Positions 42,875-50,575 of a stretch of DNA of 64,000 nt are shown one piece after another. Source of the DNA: Rufibacter sediminis (lineage in GTDB: Bacteria > Bacteroidota > Bacteroidia > Cytophagales > Hymenobacteraceae); assembly GCF_014269285.1 (NCBI RefSeq), contig NZ_JACOAF010000033.1:1-64000 (forward strand), in the 5' to 3' direction. The notes beneath the pieces were generated by a model that worked only from the letters and a program-made list of their open reading frames with translations, made no database searches and had not been told where the DNA came from. Each line of letters opens with the position of its first letter. The stretch's first letter is position 1. Made by a program: the position numbers and the translations under genes.

Positions 42875-43029
42875 CCCGCTGGCGCGAGCCTCCGGCTCGT
42901 GTCCGCACACACCGCAAGTCAGCTACAACAAACTGCCTTTTCCCAGGAAATGACACTGCAACTGAGTGAAGGAAAATCAAATAGAGATGAACTACGTTCG
43001 GACACGAGCCGGAGGCTCGCGCCAGCGGG
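42875..43029. mobile_element. 155-bp MITE-like element with perfect 31-bp terminal inverted repeats
   Basis: The left end (42875-42905) and right end (42999-43029) are exact reverse complements over 31 nt; each begins CCCGCTGGCGCGAGCC read inward and contains an internal small palindrome (GAGCC and GGCTC). The 93-nt interior has no ORF. No clear target duplication is visible. The terminal motif CTGGCGCGAG recurs at 61333 and 61559, defining a family. Confidence 0.7.
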
Positions 43030-43224
43030 AAGTACTCTTATTTTCTTTATGGCTCCCTAACACACTTTGGTCTCTTAGAAAGATCTTGTGGGCGTACCAG
43101 AAAGCCGGGCATTAACACTATTACCGTTCGCTCACACGATCCTTTCAGGAGGACAAAGAGGGAGAACGAATAAAGCCGTTCAGCAAATAGTGTGGACACG
43201 AATTGTATGTTCGCGCCGATGAAC

Positions 43225-43260
43225 GTTTAGAGGCCGTTTTTCGGAAAACGGGCTCTAAAC
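43225..43260. repeat. P36 palindrome, copy 19
   Basis: Arms GTTTAGAGGCCG and CGGGCTCTAAAC. On the minus strand its outer arm reads GTT TAG and provides the last codon and stop of the SulP gene. Confidence 0.85.
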
Positions 43261-44802
43261 GCTGGGCTGTTTATCGGTCACGACGCCGTAGTGCGGGTCT
43301 TCCAGGATGTTCACGTCAATCACGGCCCCGGCATTCTGAAGGAGCAGGCGGCAATCGGGGCTCAGGTGGCGGAGGTGCAGCTTCTTGCCGGCTTTGTGGT
43401 AGCGCTCGGTCAGTTTGTTCAGGGCCTCGATCCCTGACATGTCGGCCACGCGGCTGTCTTTGAAATCGATGACCACTACCTCGGGGTCCTGGGCCACGTC
43501 AAACTTCTCGGTGAAAGCAGCCACTGACCCGAAGAACAGCGGGCCGTACAGCTCATAGTGCTTCACGCCGTTCTCGTCCAGGTACTTCCGGGCCCTGATG
43601 CGTTTGGCACTTTCCCAGGCGAACACCAGCGCCGAGATGATCACGCCAATGAGCACCGCCAGGGCCAGGTTGTGCAGCCAGATGGTGATAGCCGCCACCA
43701 GTATGCCCACAAGCACATCGTGCCGGGGCATTTTGTTGATGATCCTGAAGCTGATCCACTCAAAGGTACCAATGGCCACCATCACCATCACGCCCACCAG
43801 CGCCGCCATGGGCACCCGCTCAATAAAGGGCGCGCCCACCAGAATAATGACTAAAATAGCCAACGAGGCGATGATTCCTGCCAACCGCGCCCGGGCTCCG
43901 GCCGAGAGGTTCACCAAGGTCTGCGCTATCATGGCACAGCCGCCCATGCCGTAGAAAAAGCCGTTCAGCACATTGGCGCTGCCCTGCGCAATGCTCTCCC
44001 GATTCCCGTTCCCGCGGGTGCCGGTGATTTCGTCCACCAGGTTCAAGGTGAGGAGGCTTTCGGTGAGACCCACCCCGGCCATGATGAGCGCGTATGGAAA
44101 GATCACCTGCAGGGTCTCCAGCGTAAACGGAAGCTGCGGAATGTGGAAGGGCGGCAAACTCCCGCTCACGGAGGCAATGTCTTTCACCAATTTCGTCTCG
44201 ATTCCGAAACCCATCACTACTCCAAACACCACCAGAATGGCGACCAACGATGGCGGCACGGCTTTGGTGATTTTAGGCAGCAGCAGGATGATGGCAATGG
44301 TCAAGGCCACCAGTCCGGCCATGATGTACAGCGGAGAACCCGCCAGCCAGGTTGTCTCGCCGTTCACTACGGTCTTGAACTGCTCTACCTGTGACATAAA
44401 GATGATCACGGCCAGCCCGTTCACAAACCCGAACATGACTGGCTGCGGCACCAGCCGGATGAATTTACCCAGCCTGAACACTCCCACCAGAATCTGCAGG
44501 ACCCCGGCCAAAGCCACCGCCGCAAACACGTACTCCAGCCCGTGCGACTGCATTAGGGCGATCAGCACCACGGCTGTAGCTCCGGCCCCGCCGGAGACCA
44601 TGCCTGGCCGGCCGCCCAACACCGCTGTCACCAAGCCCATGATGAAAGCCGCGTATAACCCCACCAACGGCGGAAACCCTGCCAGGATGGCGAAGGAAAG
44701 CGACTCAGGGATCATGGTCATGGCCACGGTGAGCCCGGCCAATACTTCTTTTTTATAATCTACTTTTTGACTGAAATCAAACAGGTGTAAAGAAAGCTTC
44801 AT
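43255..44802 (-). CDS. SulP-family anion transporter with STAS domain
   Basis: The 515-residue membrane protein has the SulP transmembrane domain (about 11-14 segments; MTMIPESLSFAILAGFPPLVGLYAAF near the start, VQPVMFGFVNGLAVIIF-like segment, GMGGCAMIAQTLVNLSAGAR) and a C-terminal cytoplasmic STAS domain (about residues 405-500; VVVIDFKDSRVADMSGIEAL). SulP proteins carry sulfate, bicarbonate or other small anions; no carbonic anhydrase or sulfur genes adjoin it, so the substrate is open. Its TAG stop lies inside P36 copy 19. Confidence 0.93.
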   Translation of the reverse strand: MKLSLHLFDFSQKVDYKKEVLAGLTVAMTMIPESLSFAILAGFPPLVGLYAAFIMGLVTAVLGGRPGMVSGGAGATAVVLIALMQSHGLEYVFAAVALAGVLQILVGVFRLGKFIRLVPQPVMFGFVNGLAVIIFMSQVEQFKTVVNGETTWLAGSPLYIMAGLVALTIAIILLLPKITKAVPPSLVAILVVFGVVMGFGIETKLVKDIASVSGSLPPFHIPQLPFTLETLQVIFPYALIMAGVGLTESLLTLNLVDEITGTRGNGNRESIAQGSANVLNGFFYGMGGCAMIAQTLVNLSAGARARLAGIIASLAILVIILVGAPFIERVPMAALVGVMVMVAIGTFEWISFRIINKMPRHDVLVGILVAAITIWLHNLALAVLIGVIISALVFAWESAKRIRARKYLDENGVKHYELYGPLFFGSVAAFTEKFDVAQDPEVVVIDFKDSRVADMSGIEALNKLTERYHKAGKKLHLRHLSPDCRLLLQNAGAVIDVNILEDPHYGVVTDKQPSV

Positions 44803-45164
44803 TCTTGGAAATCAATATTGGGGAAAATAGCCTACAGCTTTGCCTCTGCGCCAGGAGGTTCTCTCCAGACACACGAAAGCGGCGGGCAGTATAGAAGGGG
44901 ATTTGCTAGCAGAGGACACCCAGAAGAACAGATACATCCGGGCCAGAAAGGCTCACGGCGGAGTAAGCGTTTTACATAGAACTTGTTTTGCCATAGCTCG
45001 GCAAAGATACCATTTTCTGGTTGCTTTCTTTTATGCCCAATTTATCACCGGCTCGTGCCACGTGACAAGCACCTACTTGTGTTTTTGACCCATTTTCTGT
45101 TAAATACCCCTAAAACAGCTTGGATCATAAATACCCTATCAGCTTTTCACTACGATTAGGCACA
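44803..45164. other. Gene-free stretch between the SulP and YDG genes
   Basis: No supported ORF. It contains the SulP upstream region and a degenerate P36 copy at 45081-45116; a terminator of the YDG gene follows at 45165. Confidence 0.5.
45081..45116. repeat. P36 palindrome, copy 20 (degenerate)
   Basis: Arms GTTTTTGACCCA and TACCCCTAAAAC with mismatches, in the right size and with conserved outer ends. Confidence 0.5.
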
Positions 45165-45206
45165 TAACAGCAAAGGCCACCTCTAATGAGATGGCCTTTG
45201 CTGTTA
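45165..45206 (-). terminator. Terminator of the shorter YDG-repeat gene
   Basis: TAACAGCAAAGGCCACCTC pairs with GAGATGGCCTTTGCTGTTA (one G-U) around TAAT, 14 nt beyond the gene's stop. The stem is very stable, though the U-tract is short. Confidence 0.7.
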
Positions 45207-45220
45207 GATGCGTGAAATTT

Positions 45221-47170
45221 TTATTGCTTTACAAGGCGGGTGGTGGATTTACTTGTTCCCGTTTGCACCTGTAGATAATACACTCCCGCAGTTTGCCCCG
45301 TCAAGTCCATGGAGATGGGTTGCCCATTCGCTATTTGTACCTGCTGCTGCGACACGGCGCGTCCGCTGCTGTGAAACAAGGTCACCGTGGCCGGACCGCT
45401 TCCTTCTGTAGATACCATCACCTTTCCGGGAGTTGGGTTCGGGTACGCTTGCATGGAAGCTTTGGCCGTTGCTTTTCCGTCAGCTTCCACCGCAATCACT
45501 TTAGAGTATTCAAACTTTCCGTCAAAGTCTACTTGCTTCAGGCGGTAGTAGAGCGTATTGCTGGAGTTGGCAGCTATGATTGCTTTGTAAGACTGGGCAA
45601 CTGCCGTAGTACCGGCGCCCTTCACTTTTTCGCCCATCACTTTGAATGACTTGCCGTCTTCGCTCTGCTGTACCTCGAAGTAGTCGTTGTCTTTCTCAGA
45701 GGCCGTTGCCCACGCCAGCTTCACCACATTTCCGGATCTGCTTCCTTCGAAAGAGACTAAGGTAACAGGTAGAGGTGTTGGGGCTGTGATACTAGCTAAA
45801 GTGGTTGCGACAGAAGTTAAGTTGTAATTACCAGCATTAGCTCCGGCTAGAGTAGCTCCGGTTAAAGTTACCGTCTTGTCTACCCCTTGTATTGGAGTAT
45901 CGAACTCAGCAGTTCCGCCACTGAGGCTTACCTCGTCAATACTATAGGTATCAAACAGAAAGCGCGTTAACACCTCGGCAGCTACATCTCCATCAAATGG
46001 CTTATCTTTTGCTGTAAACCCACCAGTAATGCCTAAGGGGCGAATAAAAGCTGTAGTAATTGTAGAAGGTGAGACTACATAATTGCTTGCAGAGGATCCG
46101 GTTAAAGCATAACCAGTAATGGTCACAGTTTTGGCAACACTACTAGCATGTCTATCAGAAAATATCGCAGTCGGAGTTACAGCCGAATTTAGCATAACAT
46201 CATCACTACCTATCTTCTCACTTTCATTTAAAGAACCAACATTATCTAAGGTGGCTATATCTGTACCATTATAGTCTCGATCCTTAGCCAAAGCTCCAAT
46301 AACAGAAATTGGTTTCGGATTAATAGTAAGTGTAATTGGAGTCCTTACGGTAGTAGCACATTGAGTGAACGTTACATTTACCGCTTGAGCATAATATGTA
46401 TAAGGTTTTACGTTTGCCGCAGTTACTCCAGGATTGAAAGAAGAAGTAACAGTTTTTGTTGCTGCATCATATACTTCTGTGGTATTTGTGGCATTGGACA
46501 CTAAATTTCCACCAGTTGCTGCATCATACCAATTAATGGTTTGTCCTTCATATGCTTTAGCCGTTAGGATTTGAGCAGCGTCTCCATACGTTATTGTTTT
46601 ATTGCCTCCACTAACAGGAGCTCCTATAACTGCAAAAGACAATGAAGTATATACTGGAGCAATATCATCTCCTTGTTGAGCTATTGCACGTAAATACCTC
46701 CCTCTTCCTACTGAAGCACTACTTAGACGCAATGTATATGGGGTGGACTCCGCTCCAGCTTGATTATGTGCTCGAATATCTGTACTAACACCTATTCTTT
46801 CTAAGACATTGGCATTAGGGCCATTACCATCTACTACATAAACAAAGAAAGATGTTCTCCCCTGCTTTGAGCTTTTTATTACTACTTTGATATCAGAATT
46901 AAAGCAGTAAACAGCGGGATTTGGTGCCTCAACTATTCGTATTCCATTTACAGCTACAACTTGAGCTTGTGCATGGAAGACTAATGTTAATATTAAGCTA
47001 GCTACTGTAAGGCAAACAAAGCTTAACTTGCCTTTAACACCTTTGTCAAACACATACTTCTTATTTTGTTGAACATGTACTGTGTCTGCTTTAACCAAAG
47101 AATCTCTTAAGCAAGCAAAAACATACCAGAGACACTTAATCACCCCATCTAAGTAGTACAATTTTTTCAT
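45221..47170 (-). CDS. T9SS-exported protein with two YDG repeats
   Basis: The 649-residue protein begins at the ATG at 47170 (MKKLYYLDG, matching MKKLY of its paralogue at 53422) and has a hydrophobic export segment ending FHAQAQ near residue 70, unusually far from the start. Then follow a domain with YCFNSDIKVVI (about 90-180), an Ig-like GDAAQILTAKAYEGQTINWYDA region, two YDG/MBG-type repeats (KDRDYNGTDIATL and KDKPFDGDVAAEV, about 80 residues each), a fibronectin-like LVSFEGSRSGNVVKLAWATA domain and a type A T9SS sorting domain (YPNPTPGKVMVS to RLVKQ). It is probably a surface or secreted adhesin-like protein. The function of YDG repeats is unknown. Confidence 0.85.
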   Translation of the reverse strand: MKKLYYLDGVIKCLWYVFACLRDSLVKADTVHVQQNKKYVFDKGVKGKLSFVCLTVASLILTLVFHAQAQVVAVNGIRIVEAPNPAVYCFNSDIKVVIKSSKQGRTSFFVYVVDGNGPNANVLERIGVSTDIRAHNQAGAESTPYTLRLSSASVGRGRYLRAIAQQGDDIAPVYTSLSFAVIGAPVSGGNKTITYGDAAQILTAKAYEGQTINWYDAATGGNLVSNATNTTEVYDAATKTVTSSFNPGVTAANVKPYTYYAQAVNVTFTQCATTVRTPITLTINPKPISVIGALAKDRDYNGTDIATLDNVGSLNESEKIGSDDVMLNSAVTPTAIFSDRHASSVAKTVTITGYALTGSSASNYVVSPSTITTAFIRPLGITGGFTAKDKPFDGDVAAEVLTRFLFDTYSIDEVSLSGGTAEFDTPIQGVDKTVTLTGATLAGANAGNYNLTSVATTLASITAPTPLPVTLVSFEGSRSGNVVKLAWATASEKDNDYFEVQQSEDGKSFKVMGEKVKGAGTTAVAQSYKAIIAANSSNTLYYRLKQVDFDGKFEYSKVIAVEADGKATAKASMQAYPNPTPGKVMVSTEGSGPATVTLFHSSGRAVSQQQVQIANGQPISMDLTGQTAGVYYLQVQTGTSKSTTRLVKQ

Positions 47171-47771
47171 AAAAAAGACATTAAACTTTATACAAACTTT
47201 TACGTATCTAATATATACTTGCATTAAGTACATAAATTAAAACATAAAAATTCACAAAGCTATCTTGCCTCTAGTAGCGACTCGTATCAAGAAGAGAAAA
47301 GCAGTGCAATATTTTAATCTTATTATTTATTCAATAAATACCAAAAGAAACCTACTCAACATTCCTGAAAGAGAACACAGAAACGCTATATTCAAAATAA
47401 AACCCTTCTTGAAGAGGTAACAGATGTAGAATAAACTCTAATCAACAGTTCCCATCGCACTTATCAACAAGTAATAGTTATATAAAAAAGTTATTTATTT
47501 ATATATAATATTTTCATTCTTATATGCTTTTCTACCGCGGAATCGCCTTTCCTGCCTTTATATCAGCACCTTTCGTGTACCACTGCCTTTTAGGAAGCCT
47601 TTCTCAGGATCATTGAAAACTTGAGGTTTCTCGAAGCCCATCTTGAAAAGGGCCGATAGGGGTTCAGCAGAGTCGTGAGAGAAAGAGCTCAGCAAGAACA
47701 AACTCACTTGCAAAAAGTCACCCATCAGCATAGCGCCTCTTCTCGGGGATATACTCTTATTGATACTGCTT
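47171..47771. other. AT-rich gap between YDG and deacetylase genes
   Basis: Very AT-rich in 47171-47520 and without a convincing gene. A 79-codon minus-strand frame (47558-47797) overlaps the terminator of the deacetylase gene and has no recognisable domain, so I do not call it. Confidence 0.5.
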
Positions 47772-47816
47772 AAATATAAAAAAGGGAGGCTTCTCATTTC
47801 TGAAAAGCCTCCCTTT
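47772..47816 (-). terminator. Terminator of the deacetylase-like gene
   Basis: AAAGGGAGGCTT and AAGCCTCCCTTT form the stem; on the minus strand the stem is followed by TTTTTTATATTT. It lies 21 nt beyond the stop. Confidence 0.8.
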
Positions 47817-47836
47817 GGGAATGCAAGCGGAAGAGG

Positions 47837-49789
47837 TTACTGCTTCACCACCTTGGCAACAGCGGCCTCGGTTTCCGTTTCGAGGCGCAGGGTATAGAAA
47901 CCGCTTGCCTGGTTATTCAGATCTATCAACAAAGGCTGACCTTCTATAATCTGCACCTTTTGCTGCATCACCAGCGCACCCTTCCCGTTAAAAACAGAGA
48001 CAGTTCCCGGTCCTGAAAAAGCAGCGGTGACGATGGACACTTCGCCAGCGGTCGGGTTAGGGAAGGCGCGCAACAACAGCTTGGACGTAGTTCCCGCAGT
48101 TGCGTCAACCCCGTCAAAATCAACCGACAACGAGGTACTTGTAGTGCTAAGGCCGATTTTATTCACGACTTTCTTCCCGATGTAACTCCCTACCTTGAAA
48201 GCCGCATTACTGGCATCTCTAGCCGTTCCCCGTTGCATGCGGTAATAAAGAGACAGAACGCTGGACTTGGTATACGGACTTTGCACCTTCAGGTCCCACA
48301 CGGTTCCTTTGCCTAATACTTCAATGACGGGCACCTCCACCCCAGCCGATTTAATGGTGAAACCTTCCTTGGTCAGCAGAACAGGACGGTCAAACACCAC
48401 CCGTACTTTATTGGCCTCAGTGATGATGGCACTGGTGATCTTAGGAGGAAGCACCTCCAAGGCCGGATTGGCAAAGGTGGTTTTCATCTTAAACAGGTTG
48501 ATCAAGCCCGTGGAGGAATTGAACGTGACCTTGTCCAGATTTCCGCTTTTGACGCTTACCGACGTGATGTTGGCACCTTTGAGCAAAAGAGAAACATCTC
48601 TGAACCGGTTGTGCTCCGGAATTTTTGAATAGTCCAGGGTAAGCACCAGTTTTTTAGTCACGGCATCATAGGAGGATGTTCTCACCAGAAGCCTTTTCAC
48701 CTCAAAGTATTCTATCAGTTCCTGCAAAGAAGGAACCCACACACGGTCTCGGGAGGCGGTCTGCAAGTAGTTCATCAACTCAGCCCACTTGGCAAGATCT
48801 GGACCGTGGGTGCCCAATCTGAACATTTGCGGGGTAGCCGTGGTGGCTTTCAGCAGAATCAGCCGATCTATTTTTTCTTTGAAAGAGTCAGTAGTCACCT
48901 GGTCCCACTTATCATTGAAGGACCGATGCGTGTACAGCATCTGGCTCCAATCTGGGGACAAGGCGGCATACCCACTGAACAAAGCCGCATCATCCCTCCT
49001 GGTTTGCGTCGTCAACCCGATATACCCTAGTTGCTTGGCGCTAGGCTGATACCCTTCGTCATTGGTGGGCGTAACTGCTACCCTGATTCTATAAGGCAGG
49101 CCTGCCGCCGCCATCTTAGAGTAGAACACTTTGGTGTTCTCGTGAATGTTTTTGATTACATCTCCGTCTATCAGCGTATTGCCGGCGCTGTGGGCATACC
49201 CATGATTCTCTAACGTCCATTTATTTGCCACCAGAAGATTAAGCCCTTCCTGGTTTATTTTCTTCCCCGATGCGGTGTTGACGATCTGGTCCTGGTTGTA
49301 GTTGTTAAGGAGGTTCAACGCGACGGCTCCCCTATAATTGATTTTATTCCCACAACCGTCTGTATGGTATTTCCCCGGATACGTGACGCCATTGGAAGCG
49401 GTACCTCCGTTCAGGATTTTAAAGACATCCACGGCCTTCCCGCTGTTGTCATCCATCTCAAAATTAAATACGCCCGCTTTGTTATACTTCAGGTTGGCAT
49501 AATCAGCGGCTGGGGTACCAGTAATGTTGGCGAGACCAATTTCAACTACGACTATGTTAGGGTTGGTTTCCGCAAGGACTACCGCCATAGAGCTTTCTTC
49601 CAGCATCATACTTCCCGGGTGAGCCATTAACTGTTTACCATAGCCCGATGAAAATCCGGAAGGAAGAAAGGAAGTAAAGTTTTGATACAGAGGAGCAACG
49701 GATACGTTTTCACTAAAGGCGGCACTCTGCAAAAAGAACAAAGAAACTACTGTACACAACAGCTTCTTAGATACGCGCAATAAATTCAT
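47837..49789 (-). CDS. NodB-like polysaccharide deacetylase with T9SS sorting domain
   Basis: The 650-residue protein has a signal peptide (about residues 1-26, ending AAFS). Its N-terminal region (about 95-360) resembles NodB-type deacetylases: VFNFEMDDNSGKA gives the paired acidic motif, KWTLENHGYAHSAGN the metal-binding His motif, and FRLGTHGPDLAKWAEL a late His. A linker beta domain and an SbsA-like segment (PPKITSAIITEANKVRVVFD) follow, and the C-terminus is a type A sorting domain (AFPNPTAGEVSIVT to VAKVVKQ). It probably removes acetyl groups from a surface or environmental polysaccharide. Catalysis is inferred from motifs only and the match is distant. Confidence 0.75.
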   Translation of the reverse strand: MNLLRVSKKLLCTVVSLFFLQSAAFSENVSVAPLYQNFTSFLPSGFSSGYGKQLMAHPGSMMLEESSMAVVLAETNPNIVVVEIGLANITGTPAADYANLKYNKAGVFNFEMDDNSGKAVDVFKILNGGTASNGVTYPGKYHTDGCGNKINYRGAVALNLLNNYNQDQIVNTASGKKINQEGLNLLVANKWTLENHGYAHSAGNTLIDGDVIKNIHENTKVFYSKMAAAGLPYRIRVAVTPTNDEGYQPSAKQLGYIGLTTQTRRDDAALFSGYAALSPDWSQMLYTHRSFNDKWDQVTTDSFKEKIDRLILLKATTATPQMFRLGTHGPDLAKWAELMNYLQTASRDRVWVPSLQELIEYFEVKRLLVRTSSYDAVTKKLVLTLDYSKIPEHNRFRDVSLLLKGANITSVSVKSGNLDKVTFNSSTGLINLFKMKTTFANPALEVLPPKITSAIITEANKVRVVFDRPVLLTKEGFTIKSAGVEVPVIEVLGKGTVWDLKVQSPYTKSSVLSLYYRMQRGTARDASNAAFKVGSYIGKKVVNKIGLSTTSTSLSVDFDGVDATAGTTSKLLLRAFPNPTAGEVSIVTAAFSGPGTVSVFNGKGALVMQQKVQIIEGQPLLIDLNNQASGFYTLRLETETEAAVAKVVKQ

Positions 49790-50511
49790 AATAAACTAAC
49801 CAACTTTAAACAACTAGGACATTTTCATGCCGGTGATTCTAATACTAGCTTCAAAGTTGGGGATAATTATGTTTATATCAATGCTTTACACACCAAACAG
49901 CTCATTTACACTGTTCTTCATTTTCTTATATTTAAAACATACTTCAAACAAACAAATACAATAATTTATAGTTTGTGTTCAATCAAGACACAGCAGATTA
50001 GCAAGACAGAGTTGAATATCTTCTACACAGTTGAAATATTGAAAATACAAATGCGTGTTTCATTCCAACTTCTTTGAAGTATGTTATAGAATCGAACAGA
50101 TGCATATGAAATCCACAAACATGGCATGGTGATACTTCGCATCTCGCTTTCTAAAAACATACATAAAAAGACTTCGAAAATTATAGGAGTTGGCATCCAT
50201 CTTCACCCCGCTGATTTACTACTTGAGTTAACTTGATGATAGAGACCCAATGCGAGACAAAAGAGACGCAGGAAGCAATAGCATCACCCCTCCTGACAAA
50301 ACAAGAAGCTTAAATGAACACTACCCAACAGGCTGTTTCAACCTTAAAGGCGCATCTTACCGCAGCAACACTCCGGCCCTCACGGGATGAGCTTTAATTT
50401 ACATAAACCCGGACCCGTTTTAGGGCCGTTTACGGAAAATAGGCCCTAAACAGATCATAGCAAAACCTGGGCACAAGCTCCCTTTCTGCACAGCAACAGA
50501 ATTGAGCCAGC
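49790..50511. other. AT-rich gap upstream of the deacetylase gene
   Basis: No supported ORF in about 720 nt. It contains a P36 copy at 50417-50451 and, presumably, the deacetylase promoter near 49800-49950, for which I see no clear consensus. Confidence 0.5.
50417..50451. repeat. P36 palindrome, copy 21
   Basis: Arms GTTTTAGGGCCG and TAGGCCCTAAAC, about 125 nt beyond the end of the long YDG gene. Confidence 0.8.
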
Positions 50512-50553
50512 ATAAAAAAGCAAGGACCGCCTCTAGGTAAGAGACGGCCCTTG
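50512..50553 (-). terminator. Terminator of the longer YDG-repeat gene
   Basis: CAAGGACCGCCTCT pairs with AGAGACGGCCCTTG, and on the minus strand the stem runs into CTTTTTTATG. It lies 23 nt beyond the stop. Confidence 0.8.
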
Positions 50554-50575
50554 TCTGGAGCAAGAATCAGCTGTT

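Noticed and set aside
47171-47233. Longer N-terminus for the two-repeat YDG protein
   Set aside because: The paralogue also begins MKKLY, which supports the ATG at 47170.
47558-47797. 79-codon minus-strand frame between the YDG and deacetylase genes
   Set aside because: It overlaps the deacetylase terminator and has no recognisable motif, signal or start context.
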